Shown in pieces: positions 13,130 through 28,100 of a stretch of 64,000 nt of DNA. Position 1 is the first letter of the stretch. Each line of letters begins with the position of its first letter. The stretch comes from Bagarius yarrelli (lineage: Eukaryota; Chordata; Actinopteri; Siluriformes; Sisoridae). The translations under genes and the position numbers were made by a program. The stretch covers positions 4,000,510 to 4,064,509 of the forward strand of contig VCAZ01000003.1 of the NCBI GenBank assembly GCA_005784505.1. Direction: 5' to 3'. The notes beneath the pieces are model-generated. The model saw only the letters and a list, made by a program, of their open reading frames with translations, did not search any database and was not told the DNA's origin.

Positions 13130-16100
13130 ATATATATCTATCTATCTTACTTTAAAGGATTTTTTTCCAATTATATTGTATATAGGATGTAATATAATAT
13201 ATGTCCCAATTAATAAATGTTTTTCCTAAGCCGCAAAGGTGGAAGAACACAATCGTCCAGGATGTTTCTAAATGCTGTAGGTATTGAGAATTTCTTTAAC
13301 GCTGTACTCAAAGCTCTTGTGCTCAATGAAGACATGGTTCGAGTAGAAGACATGGTTCGGGCTGTTTTGCACACAGCCCTTTTTTGTCCGTCTTTAAGGT
13401 TGCCAGTTTTTTATATGTGAAATTGTAAAGATGTAAACAATGGGGATAAACACAAGTACTTGCCTTACACTTTCTGTGAAAAAATCATAAGAAAGAAGAC
13501 TAAAGACATCATTTTATTTTCCTTCGCTGTCAAATGCAATAAGATGTAAAAGAAACACAAATCCTTGAAGTCCCGCTGACATCGCAGTGGCTTTAAAGTC
13601 TTATGAAAGTGACAAATGTTGCGGCTCCTGTGTATTTACGACAATTTTCATGTCTTTCTTTTAAGTGGGGACAAACATTGATTTTGGCGAGCAAACAGGG
13701 TTTTATAATTGCACCCCAGTTCCACTACATAATACAGCTTCATAAAGAAAGCTCAGTGAGGCTTGGCCCTGAACCTTTCAACAAACTGTCTAAACCTCAG
13801 TTCCTCAGCCCAGCCCTTAGCGTCTGCACCCGCAAAAAATGTTTGGTCTGATTTTATATACCAGACATATTTACTAAGGAATTTGTTTACATAGCACAGG
13901 TGTGGTAAGGGGCTGATACTGAATTAAATTTTAAGCCGTCTATAGACAATGGTCTATACAGATGCCGAGCCAGCATCCACCAGTAACAATCTGTATTACA
14001 TTAACATGGAGCAGAAAATCCCGATCGCAAAACAGAACCTGCTAAAAATAGTAAGAGTTTGAGTTTTACACACACACACACACACCACAAAAGCTTCTGA
14101 AAAAGTGTTGTCCAATTAGAAGAGGCTTTAAAATGTCTCACTGAAAAAAAACATATTTCCTTAACAGTAAAATGCCATTTGAAATAATTCATTATTTAGG
14201 ATTATTATTGTTGTTAATTGATGTGCTTTATTAAAAAACTAATATCATTGTTCTTTAAATTAAGTTTGTGCATTCTTTTTTTTAAATCTATGTACTACAG
14301 TGTTTAATAGCTGCTCCATCTGTTCTCCTTACAACTTGCCTCTGGTCATTTGGCAGATGTTTATGTTTCGCAGCACTTGCATCTCAGCCGTTTAATGTTC
14401 ACAGAAGTACCAGTAAAATGTATTTAGTTCATAATAAATATACTATAAGGTTGAAAATAATCAGACTCATGCTTTCTTTTTTACCAAACAAATCATGAGT
14501 AATAAACGGGCTGTTTGGCAACTCCTGAAGGCACAGAGGTGCTGATAGCGATCGAGACCTTCAGGACAGAGGTGGGCAATCTTGGCCCTGGAGGGCCAGT
14601 GTCCTGCAGAGTTTAGCTCCAACTTGTCTTAAAACACTTACCTGTAGGAGTCAAGGATATCTAGCAAGATCTTGATGAGTTGCTTCAGGTGTGTTCGATT
14701 AGGGTTGGAGCTAAACTCTGCAGGAAACCATCCCTCCGGGACCGAGATTGCCCACCCCTGGTGTTTGGACAACATGTGTATACATTGGGGGTCTTCTAAG
14801 AGTCATGCCATTCACAGCACAGAGGCAGTTTCCCAGTGATGACTTTGTTTTTTAGATGGCCACCCAGACAAGACCACTGAAACTTTGCTGCAGCATGGAA
14901 CAAGCTGCTGGTTTGTCTAGTCAAAGGAGAACTGACCCCCCGGACTGAACCTGTTTTTCCCCAATGTTTTTTCTCCATTTTGTCACCGTTGGAGTTTTGG
15001 TTTCTTGCCGCTGTCACCTCTGGCTTGCTTAGTTGAGGACTCTTAATTATAGATATGAGTTAAACTGAAAGTGTTTTCAGTGAGTGTTTACTGTATTGTC
15101 TTATTTGGTTAAATTTTGTAAAGCTGCTTTGACACAATTTCTATTGTTAACGCTATATAAATAAAGGGATATTGACTTGACATGACTAACATAGTGGATG
15201 AAGCTGTAATTTCAAACTTTCTGTTTGAAAGTCTCACATCTAAATCTTAGTCACATGGTCAAGAAACAGATAAAAGAAATTGCTACTAGAAAGGAATAAA
15301 AGAAGATTGTAACTATTGCTCTGGCTCTCTCTTTGCTTTGCTCTGTCTCTTTGCTCTAGCTCTCTTTTTCCTTTTTCCTTCTTAAAGCTTTCTATCTCTC
15401 CCTATCTCTTTATCTCTCTCTTATTCCAAGGTAACATTTCACATACACACTGGGTTTAATTAACTGTATTGTAGCAAAGTGATTAAGGTGTTATATTGCT
15501 TATTGGAAGATCAGGGTTTGATTTCCCAGTACCACCTAACTGCCAGTGTTGGGCCCCTAAACAAGGCCCTTAACCCCTAATTGCTTAGTTGTATAAGAAA
15601 TAGATGCAATCGCTCTGGATAAATGCTGTAAATGTAAATGTATGTGTTCTACTTATAATAATAATTATTTGCTAACTAGTCTTGGCTTAACATTAACATT
15701 GATGTGCTAACTATATAAATACAATATAACAATCACTCAATAGCAACACTTTTCCACATATTTAGCTATTCTAATTGCGCTCATTTCCGTCATTGGTATA
15801 AGTGGCAGTAGGTGGTTACAGAGTAGAAATTTTTCAGCCTGAACCACCGTAGGCAAACCACCCTCACAATACGCAATGTTAATGAGATATAGTGCATTGA
15901 CACAGTTATTATCAAAGGTAAATTTACACACAATACATACACTCTAAACTTCCATAACTCGGTCTAAACCAAACTGTTGCCCCACAGAGTTGGAAGCACA
16001 CACTTCAATTTCACTGGCACTAAAAGGCTTGAACTCTGTTCCAGAATGACAATGCCCCTGTGCACAAAGCTTCTGAACTCACTAATACTATTGTGGCTAA

Positions 16101-19100
16101 ATTAGCAACCCCCCACAGCCAAAATTCTAGTGGGAATTCTTTCCATAAATTTGTAAGTTATTATAAAATGAAAAAATTTTAATAAAAAAAAAAAATGGAT
16201 GTTATAGTTCAGGTGTTCCAATACGTTTGTATATTTTGTATATACTATATACATTGGAAGTCCTGCATGTCCACATTTGGGCAAGATAAATAAATATCAA
16301 TCTACTTTAAATATATGTATTCAGCATATATAAATGGTAAATAGTCATTAAAGGTGTTGGACTGCTAGGTTAAAGTTAACACTGCTGGGCCCCTGAGCGC
16401 CCTTAACCTCTAATTGCTTAATGGCATAAAAGGGATAAATGTAAGTCTTTCTGGATAAGGGCGTCTGGACAAATGCCGCAAATGTAAATGCTTTTATATA
16501 AAAGAACCCCAATTATTTTCACTCGCCAACAGGTTTTGTAAAATCGCCAACAACTGTCTAAAATCGGAAGCAATTCCTTGTTTGTTCACTCAAGTGAAAA
16601 TCACGCATTGCGAATTATTAAAGATGCTATCTGAGAGAATCGCTGCCGCCTACCGACAATCCATAGTGTACATTTACGCCAATTGCCAAACAGCCTTATC
16701 CAGAGCAACTTGCATTTATCTCTTTTTATACAACTAAGCAATTGGGGTTATGGGCCTTGCACCAAGCAGTGGTGGCTTTTGAAGCTGGGAATCGAACAGG
16801 TTGGTAGTTCAACACCTTAACCATTAGCCACCACTTCCATACACTTGTGAACACAGCAGCAACTGAATGTTACCCCAGATAGTCGTGCAGCATTAAAACA
16901 ACAGGCATCCGACCAATTCGTGCACTGTGTACACGGAATAAGGGACTGTATGTCATCCATCTTAACACCCCAAATAAACCTATAAAGAATATTTTGTCTA
17001 AGAATGTGGACTGGTCTGCTTTTAATAGTGGACATAACTTTGAGAACTGGGATTTCACTAAAACTAAAATTGAAGGTTCAATCTGGAGGTGATAGAATTG
17101 TTTGCTTTGTTCCCTCAAACCAAAGAGGTTTTTTGTCAGGACATTCGAACGGTTTTATAGGCTATACCCAATGCTTTGCATTCTTTGCTAACTTTTGCAG
17201 TGCAATTTTTTCTTTTTTTCGCTAAGCTTCATCCTACCTTTTTTCCTTTTGACAGCTCCTAAGGGTGTACTCTGGTTTGTTGTTGCAGACGTTTTCACTT
17301 AAACCCAGGGTTTAAAACAAGCATGGTTATTCAGTGCTACTAAATTGTTTAATAAATCTAACGGATCAACAAAATTGAATTGGCTTCTTAAAACTATTCG
17401 AAAGCAAGAAACATTTTCATTTTATACCATTAAATAGCCACCGTTTTAGCTTCACACGACTCTTAACTTGGATGCAAAAGAAAAATGGATACAATTAAAT
17501 TGCTTTATAATGTATTTTTAAGATTAAAGCAGAAAAAAATGTTAAGCTCAGAACATCCATTACGAATCTGTTTTTCAGACAGATTTTTTTTTGTCAGACA
17601 GATTTTCTAGCCAGACATTATGTGTACATTCAGTGTCGGAATTAGCACTTTGTGACTTTGAGGGGTTTCTTAAGGCTGAATATAAAATAAATTGTGCTGT
17701 TATGTAAAAAGAAGGATGTGAAAATAAGATTTATAGACTTGTTTTATGTATGTTTATGCATTTTACTCATTTACATGTTGTGAGTGAGTTTTTACTGTCT
17801 TATATTGCTTGTGTGTGTGTGTGTGTGTGTGTGGTGTGTCTGTGTGGTTGGGCCTGCATTCCTCCTTGGCTATGAAACCTCATCAGGAAAACCAAAATAT
17901 CAACTTGAAAGCAAAATGCCTACTTATTTAACGCCTCTGTTTTACATGCAGATTCTGTGGTTCTATGGGTTTTTAATGGTCCCATGACTCCTAAAATGGA
18001 AGGTGTCCACCCAGCATTCACAACTCGAGGTTATCTGATCTCCTACTTTTATACTGTTCTATTAGAAACTCCAGTAAAATAAACTATGCCACAGTACAAG
18101 TTTGCAACTCAAGTAGGTTTTTGTTATGACTGAGATTGGGATGACGTTAAGGATACGGTGGTTTGATGCGCTTAAGGACAAGCTCCACATAAAAATAATA
18201 AAGAACCTCTAATACATGTATATTCGTGGATACAATATATCTTAAAAGAAAGTTCTTGGTTGATTACCGCGTAGGCGCTTTATGATGACATACAGTATCT
18301 TAAAACTACTGTTAGTTTACTCTTAAAATAATGTACAAGCGATTTTACAGAAAGATGGACACTTTTTGCTAACTGATGGCAAGGTGGTGTATCTGCTACG
18401 AGTTGCCACCTGAAAGTTTCATGGTTCTTGGATCAATCATAAAGATCTGTATAGAGGTCCATAATATTCCCCTGTGTCGGTTTTTCTTAAATTTTTCTTT
18501 ACCACTCAAAAACATGCCTGTAGGTGAACTGGCTATAATAATTGCCCCAAGCTGTAAATGTGTGTGCACACAACCATTCCACCCAAACTGCTTTTAAGCC
18601 TAAAGTTCTCACAGTAGGCTCTGGGTTCTTCACCATCCTGACCTTGATAAAGAGCACTAGAACAAAGTAATTGATTGTGTGGTAATTTGGTCATTTTACA
18701 TAGTATTTTAATTATAAATGATATATAGTGGCAAGAAAAATAATGTGCACCCTTAGACTGTGGTAAAACACAAATGATTCTAATTGTTGTGACTATATTA
18801 AACACCATGATTAAACATTTACAGTACTGAAGAAAAATATGGGAACCCTTAGAGTTAACAGCTTGTCAAACCTTGTTTGGTAATGAAAGTTGGCTCTTTC
18901 AGTGGCTCTGGTTCAGACCTGCACAATATTTAGGAAAATTTTTTGACATTTCATCTTTGCAAAACTGATTCAGCTCAGAAACATTTAAAGGATTTTTGTT
19001 GTGAAAAGCTTTCTCGAGGTCAGCCCTCGGCATTTCTATAGGATTTAGGTCTGGGCCACAGAAAAAGGTGACATTTCTTTTTTCTGATTAGAATCTGTGG

Positions 19101-22100
19101 TTTACTTTATTTACTTTAATGCTTATATTCACTGTCTTGCTGCATCACTAACTTCTGCTAAGCTTCAGCCATCCTAATATTATCCTGTAGGATATTTTAG
19201 ACATAAATATATAAATATAAGATATAAATCTGTTTATTCAAACCACTTCAGAAGGTGGACTGGGACATATTTCAGGTAAAACTGTAAATATCCAAATGTT
19301 AAATCACATACGTCAGTGTTTGTCTTCTTCCACACAGAAGTACATTGCTCACTTTAGCACGCTTGTTGACCAGTATAGCTTACGGAGATGAGTGTGCATC
19401 TTTTCTTAATTAACTTGGGGTACAGTTCCCCATTTCAGAAACAGCCGTGAAATAATCTGATTATCCACTTTTATAAATATATATATCAATTTTTTAAAGA
19501 TTTACTATGTAGACATTTTTCTCCATAACATGTGTAAGCAGGTATATTTTTATATATTTTTGAGCCTTTATTAAGGTGATAGGACAAAGGTAAAGAGGGC
19601 GGGGGGGGGCCAGAAAAGCTCCGAGCCGGAATCACAGGGATGCAACAGTTACATATATTACATTACACCACAGCTCAGACGATGTTTATCTATTTATCTA
19701 CAGTACTCTTATGTGTTCACACTCTTTTCCTTACCTAATTATTACTAGATGTCACCTGTCCACACAGTCAGATTACTCCTTTAGATAATTTGGACTCTTA
19801 TCTTTATCGTGAGCAGACATTATCTGTCAAGTTTGATCAGGGTTTCCACTATGCCCAAAATATCTTGTGATGACTCACTTAGTCTTGTTTAGTTTATCCT
19901 TGTTTGCTGTCTGTGAGACAACTTCCTTGCCTCATACTTCACCGCAACACTGTTGCTGTTCTTTCAAACCAAAAATCCTGGACATGCATCATTCTGTCTG
20001 TTTCATGACAAAATGTCATGTCAGTGATAGGACTACATGACAAGTGCAGCCGAGTATACATAAATACTAGGCAGGCTTCAACCGTATGTGTCTTAGCAAG
20101 CCAAAAAAACAGATCCAACAAGACGAAGTAAGACATTTGTCCAACAGTGTAGCAACGAAACAAACCAGCGATGGATAGAGAACGATAGACTCAATGGGAA
20201 TCAACAGAAAGTGACACATTTTGTAAGCCCATTAAAATAAGAATGTGTTTTAAATGAACTGTGCAGCTTTATAAAAAAAGGAGGAAGTAAAAAGATGGAG
20301 AGAATTTTAGCTTCAAAAAGATTGTGGTAATAAAAAGCAAGGAAATGGAACAGCATATTCTTTAAATCTCCAATACATTTTTAAAAGCAAGATAGAAGGA
20401 TAATGGAGGTAAGAGAGGGTGAAACCCACTATGTAGGAAAAGGGCGGAAGGATGTGTGATGTAGTGATAACAAGGTATGAAATGAGGGTACAGGATAAAG
20501 AGATAAAAGATGAGGATGCAGCTGCAAAGTCAGGGGTTCTGTATGACAAACTCTTGATGCTGAAGGCACGACTGTTAGGTGAAGCATAAAAACATCCATT
20601 TAAAGAAAGTGCTGTTGGTATTCACGGTGTAGCTTCTGTGAACATGATTTTGCCAAATAGGATGTGATCCTGGATTAGAATCCTCTGTTGATCCAGAATC
20701 AACTTGTCTATTAACCAATCATAACCATCTGATGTCATCATTGTGTGCCAACCAAACCCGCCTCAACCCATTTTTAAATCTTTCTCTTTTTCGTCCACTA
20801 AAAACTTTATTAATTTATTAATTCTGGAACAATTAACTGACAATGACGATTTTTAACATTTACTTAATTAAATCACAACCTCTTGAAATGTAACAATTAC
20901 AAGCCATATTTGTAAAACCATAAATGATAATACATTTAAAATAATAATTTTCTTTTTATTAATGCACACACACAAATTCATTTCACTGCACACACACACA
21001 TCTATTTTTCGTCATGAAGGCGAAGGAAATATTCACACAATAGCTAAACTCCACATACATGTTGCATGCAATTGTTACATACATGAATTATAGTATTTTT
21101 TTATATATATATTTAATAAATCTATTTATAATATTCCATTTTGTTTTACAAGGAAGGATAGATTCAAAAATGGATTGAGGCGGGTTTGGTCGACACACAC
21201 TGATGGCATCAGATGGCTATGATTGGTTGATTGAAATTTTAATCCAGAATCACATCCTACTTGGCAAAATCACGTCCACCGTGTAGCTACTGCCGTTATA
21301 TAACAACAGATAACAGGTTCCACCAATTTTTGTAGAGAACACGGGTTACTGTTTCAATAGTGTCCTTATCGCCTAGTCCAATTTGTCTGCTAATTTGCAT
21401 CACCCATAACTTAAGTTTTGTATTTGCAAAGTAACGATCGTTACGATAAAATGTAAAATTGTGGGTTCTGGTTCCCAGCTTCACCAAGCCACCACTGCTG
21501 GACCCCTGAGCAAGGCCACTTAACCCCTAATTGTTCAGTTGTATCAATGAGATAAATGTAAGTCGCTCTGAATAAGGGCGTCTGCCAAATGCTGTAAATG
21601 TAATGGGGTTCATTTAAAGATGTAAACAAATTTATAAAAAAAACTGCTTCGGTTCTGTACTTAATTAGTAAATGTAACGTTCTCTGAAACGCAAACAAGG
21701 AAATGCATTTTATTTATTGTTTTTGTGTATTAAAGAAGCGTCACAAAATAGTTGAAAGTAGTTTGCAAGTTTAGAAGGCTAAACTAATTGAACTAGACTA
21801 GAAAGACTGCAGTTTATACTGTTTAACTGTATAAAAGTTAAAAAAAATTATACAATATTATCACTAACATGGCAATTAGTGCACTTTTTTATGGCAATAC
21901 GAAGAAAAGTTTTTGTTTTATAACCAGACACTTATTGACAATTATTTACTAGAACATTATTTTGAATGGCTTACATCGAAATAAAAAAAGCCCGTGGTCA
22001 AAAATCGAATGTTTTCCTACTGTCGATGTAAATATTAGTCTGCTCAGTATAATTACTTTCTAACAGTAGCACCAGATGTGCCTTACATTAATAACTAACA

Positions 22101-25100
22101 CAGTTATTATTGTGGCACCTATCTACCCACATCCAGAGACAGTTTCTCCCTTAGGCTATATACCCCATCTCACATTAATGAATAAATTTACTTAAATATC
22201 ATAAGAAATATTGTGTAATGCATAACCAAATGACTAAGATGTTATGAAATGATATCGGGTCCACAGTGCAGCAACTCAGAGATGGAACTAAAAAGTGCAC
22301 ATTTTACACATGAATGAAAATACCCTCAGATGTGGCTAATTTTTACAGCTGTAGTCATTTACTAAGACAAATACATCCTAAAGTTGGGTAGACATTTTAT
22401 TAGACCCGAACTGCTTCCACACCCACAGTAAATTTGTGTTGAACTGCAGCAAGCTTTGTTCGATGCGAATGACTGTGAAATTACTATCCCAGGAGTCCAA
22501 AAGTGATTCATGGTTAAAAAACAAATCTCTACAAAATCTTGTTTGCGATAATCTTTTACATGATAAAGTTCAAACCTTTTCATTTCGAACCCTATTCAAA
22601 CAGACTGACCTTTGGTCCTATTGTGCCAGCTGGTCCATCACTGCCAGGGAGGCCTGGTTCCCCCTGTGTGTGGGAAAAGGGGGAAAAATTAAATATTCAA
22701 ACGCAATAACAACTTACTCTTAAATGAGCCATAGGGAAAACAATTACCAAGTGCCCTGAGGATACTAAATTAGCCAAGAGGACGGGGATTAGAATGGGAA
22801 AGAAATTTATCTACGCACAGTCAGGCTAGGTTATTCTCTAATATTTTCCAAGTGTCTCGAAAGTGTGAAAACATTTGTGGATATCGTGATAAGTATTAAA
22901 TGCCGTGTAACATTTTTGTGAAGAAAGGAAAACTTTAATTGGAACAAATCAACATGTGGACATTTTTAAGTCTACACTGAACAGACTGTTGCTTTATGGC
23001 AGCTGGTATGTAGGCATGTGTTGACATCAGAACACCAGTGCATTCATCACTAACACTATAGTTTACAATATAACTTTACAGTATAAAAGGTTTATTCAGG
23101 TAGTTGGTCCTTTCTATAATGTCTCTATATGTTGTGGACAATTTAAAGGGCTCAAACCCGATGCCCAAACACTCCTTCAGATTAGTGATGCCGCTGTGCA
23201 AAAAAACTATGAAGTTATTTTTAACAATTTTGTCTATTATCACTACGTTTTATAATTTGATTATATTATAATATATTTACATATTGTATTTGTATCCCTT
23301 TTTTTCTTGTTTGATGGCTTAAAGTAACATAGTGAGTAGTTTTGAGCTCGAACGCACATGTAAATGTACACAACATACACAATTTTTTTAATTCCCATTA
23401 AAATAATTTCAAATTCAAATTTTATTTGTCACATACATAATTATACAGGGTACAACATGCAGTTAAATGCTTTCTAAACCACTGTCCATCATGTTAACAT
23501 GAAAGTTTGTAAGATAAAAAAATAGAATCAAATAAAATCAATGGTGTTTAAAAGCATAGAATGTAAAAAAGTATATAAAATATACATTAAGTATGAGAAA
23601 AATGTAGTATTAAATACAATCTGACTATATTGTATAGGATGTGTATATCTGTATGTCTATATACACTCTCTCTCTCTCTATATATATATATAAGTTGTGC
23701 AAATGTGCAAATAATTATGCATATGATAAATAATTATATATAAATATTATATTCCAAAGTTGATTACTTACCAATTCCCAAACAGCCCCCAAACAGTAAC
23801 ACCAAAAATATGCTTTCGTCATAAAACAACTTAATTTTTTGAACTGTTAATCCTGATACTGATTTGGGACATAATCCCTGATCATCCGATTTACTTTCTC
23901 CATTACACAACGTGAACATCTACATATTTTTTTACATTTACATTAACACTAACATTTCCACAATACATTCACACTATAAATTGATTTTCCTCATTTGTAC
24001 ACATGCGATTCATTTTTTTCACTCAAATTGGTATCATAGCAAAAATATATATTGTGATATTTATTTTGTATTATAAAATCCCTATTTGTATTGTGGCTGC
24101 TTATTACTAGACTAGCTAAAGTTTGATATTGCATCAGTAGCTTTCGACAGGCTCTGACTATCTATCTATCTACATGTATCTGTATACAGGTACAAAACTT
24201 CTACCACTTCTTCTCATTTACTCGCAACAGAAAAAAACACAGCAGTTGTGTTACAATTGTACAGTTTGAATAATGCTTGCATCCTTACCTTGTGCCCTGG
24301 TGCACCAGGGGGGCCTTGTTCTCCTTTGTTTCCCTGAGGTTGCTGTTGACAAAATGTATATAGATGTTTTTTTACAAGTGCATGTCTATAGAATGATTTT
24401 ATAATTTTTGTGGTTTGTTTTGGGGTGTGGTGAAGAGTTGAAATGCAGTCCACTGCTGATGAATTACTTCCTGAACTTTTCAGCAACAATTTGGTTAAAA
24501 TAATTGGCAACAGTAGCTTTCATATAGCATATAATGTGGTCCATAGTGTTTTATTTCTGCCATCAATCTCAATGCCCATATTTCAAATTATGCCCCACAT
24601 AAAAACTCAACACCCATTTCCTTTTTATGTTTTTCGAGGAGGACAGACCATCTGCTTTTCTTGCCCAGATTGCCCACAAAACACATTTTACTGTGTTACA
24701 GACAAAAATAGAAATATGTTAAGAAAGATACTATGGTGTTGTGAGGATGGCAAGTATACTTTTAAACAAGAGCTTACATTGAGTCCTGGTGGTCCTTGTT
24801 TTCCAGGAAGTCCTTGCTGTCCTCTCTCACCCTATACATAAAAACACAAGTAAGGTCACACACTGGAAAAAAAAAAATGTAAAAAGCCCACACTTTCTTT
24901 AACGTTAATTTATCAAACAAACAAAAGTGTACACACACACCTTCAGGGATTTAAAAAGGAATTTCAATTACTACGATACACAAACGGTTCTCTTTTTTAT
25001 TCAACATACTTTGGAGCCCTTTACTCCTAAGTCACCTTTGGGTCCACGTAAACCAGCTTCACCCTGCCAGATAAACAGTAAAAAAAAACAAATTAGCACA

Positions 25101-28100
25101 CAAAGTTCTCTTTTTTTTGTTTTTTTAGTCCCATTATATTCCAGTTGGGTCATTTCCATTTGAAATTCTTACCAAATATCTACTGCTTCTTTATCGCACA
25201 ACAGCTTCCAAACAGGTTAAGTACGAGTACTCCCTATTAGCCATTTTTTTATTTCTCAGATGTACATTCATAAATTATTATAGAAAGAACATTACACACT
25301 CCTCCACATACAGTAAAAATAATAGAAAATTTGTTAGTATTGCATTCTTACCTTTTGTCCCGTTTTACCTAGCTCTCCAGGCATTCCTCGTTCACCTCTA
25401 ATACCCTTTAAAACAATATTTTTAAAAGACAAATAACTGTAGTCCAGTTTTACAGTGATTTTATGTAGTAATTTTCTCTTTCGTAATTTTTGTATGGAAA
25501 GAAACAAACAGGAAGTACTCACAGGCTTACCATCATGACCAGGAAGTCCATTTTCTCCTTTTTCACCCTGCAGAAATATAAATAAATATGACATACTATA
25601 TCTTATGTACTTATAATCTTGTGTAATAAAACATAGGTTACACAATGCTGACCTTTGGCCCAGAGGGTCCAGGCAGTCCAGGGTTCCCCTGACTGCAGTC
25701 ACACTCCTCCTTTTCTTCCGGTGCCTCTCGGTTTGCGGGACACTGGTATAAAGAGAAAATTTGCAGCTGTGTGCTGATCTAATCTTAAAAATGGTCATAT
25801 AGCATACAAACAGGGAAAAAAACTTACCCTTTCATCATCCTTATATATGTGGGAAAAAACAGAGAAAAAAAAGTTAGATAACAACTGTGGTAAAAGAGAA
25901 TTTAAAGGTATAATCAAAAGTTCACTATAAATATCACTTACCACAGAATAAATTTCACATGCAGTTTCTCTTTCACTTTGCACTGGATCACAGTACAGCC
26001 TCAGTTTTTGGATTCCTAACTAAAAATGTAGAAGAAAAGATAAGAAATTGCACAGCTATAAATGTAGAATTTGTTGACTAATACAGCGGTACCCTGACTT
26101 ACGAGTGTCCCTACTAACAAGTTTTTCGAGATACGAGTCGTCTGCCGAGTTTTTGCTTTAAGTTGCGAGCTAAAATTCGGGTTACAAGCCAGCTCCGGAC
26201 AACCAACCGCTAGCTGGCGTAGCGAATACCACAGTGAACATACGCCCAGTAACATAACCGTAACATATGCCCAGCATCCCGTGTCTTATTTGGTAGCTAG
26301 TCAGACATGCGCGTTAGCAAGTGGAGTCGTCCGATCTCCAAGGTAAATACATTATACTTAATAATTAATGCATATACTTAATACATAATATTGTATTGTT
26401 TTTATACAATATTCGTTAATATACTTAATATATAATATTGTATTGTTTTTATACAATATTTCTTATTTATTGGTATATATATTTTTTAAATATCTAACAA
26501 AAAATTGTTAGTGTTTTTTGGGTGACCCGGAACGGATTAATGGCGTTTCAATTCATTTAAATAGGAAAAATTTATTTGATATATGAGTAATTTGGGTTAT
26601 GAGCTCCATCACAAAACGAATTAAACTGTATAAAGGCACACTGTAACATTTACAATGTGGATTGGTAAAAGCCTTATACTAAATAAATTCTAATGAATTT
26701 ATGAAAGTTGTGCCCCAAACACAATTAATACAATTTAGCCATTCTAAATCAAAGTCTTCTGCAGTATCTGTTCTGTTTGCTACTCACAGGAATCGTGCTT
26801 TCAGCATTGTAATGTTTGGCAATTTGAGTTTTTCCATTGATAAAAATAGGCACAACTGGCTCCAGATCCACTTCCTGAATCAGCTGGTCATCAACATAAC
26901 AGATCACATGCTTTTGTCTGACGAGAATCTTCAGTTGGTGCCAGCGCTGATCAAAAAGTTTCTGTAATCGAGAAGGATGAGAGCAGGACTTAGGGTTACT
27001 AATTAATTCATGTGAAGTTAGATTGAATGTTCTGTTTCTACATTCTTGTTCTGTTTTGACTGAAATCTACACAGATATAAATAGGAAATGATTTACATTA
27101 ATACATTTGGGGAAAAAAAGGCTTGGTGACAATAAAATTAAGCTGAACTGAATTATAGTGCAGTGTAAAAAAATCATTCAATTACTCATTCATTCATCTT
27201 CTATACCCGCTTATTCCCCAATTCGGGGTCACAGGGTTTTGCTGGAGTCTATCCCAGCCATCTCTAAAAGGGCAAAAGGCAGGAGGGGTACACCCTGGAC
27301 AGGTCACCAGTCTATCACAGGGCCACATACACACACACCTATGGGCAATTTAGAATCACCATTCAACCTAACATACATGTTTTTGGAACCCGGAGTAAAC
27401 ACACGCAAGCATGGGGAGAACATGCAAGCTCCACATAAAGACCCCTGCCCAGGAATTGAACCCAGGCTTTCTTGCTGTGAGGAAACAGTGCTAACCACTA
27501 AGCCACCATGCTGCCCCTATAGAAAAATTGAGAATAGCAGTTGTAAAATGACATAATATACTATGACTAAAGTAGAAAGCTAAAAAGAGATTAAACTGAC
27601 CGCATGCAACGTCTATTTTTTTTACAAAGATTAAAACATGATGTTCTATATAATGTATATTTGGGCAGTTATGATTGGTTAAAAGAAACTTTAATTTTAA
27701 GACGTATGTCAAGTATGTAGGTTAACTTACATAATCTAAATGTTGTAACTAAAGATATATGTTTGCAAGACAGCATCCACATGATTAGTGTTTGTGAAGT
27801 ATGACAGTGGGCTGCTTTAGCTCTCTACGTAAAAAGATTTGGGGATTATATTATTTCGGTTTTATTTAATCTACACTAGCTACATAAAGCATTTTAATTT
27901 GCTTTATACTACAACAAAGCATTACTTACGATGTCTTAATGCGAGTAGTACAGCCCCTTTTCCCTAAACATATTAGCATGAAACCTGTTAGTACAACTTT
28001 AAGTTTTTAGGAAAGTAAATTAAAATTCCGGATCTTTAAAAAATGTTCTGGAATTCAGGTTGTAGTTGGTTTTTTAATTGATAATTCAGTTAGAGTATTG

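Noticed and set aside
24443..24841. 132-codon plus-strand frame ending PGSPCCPLSP
   Set aside because: Its end is the antisense of a collagen exon, whose Gly-Pro richness removes stops on the other strand.
25523..25535. Alternative GTAAGC donor inside a collagen exon
   Set aside because: Using it shortens the exon by seven bases and breaks the frame; the downstream gtgagt donor fits.
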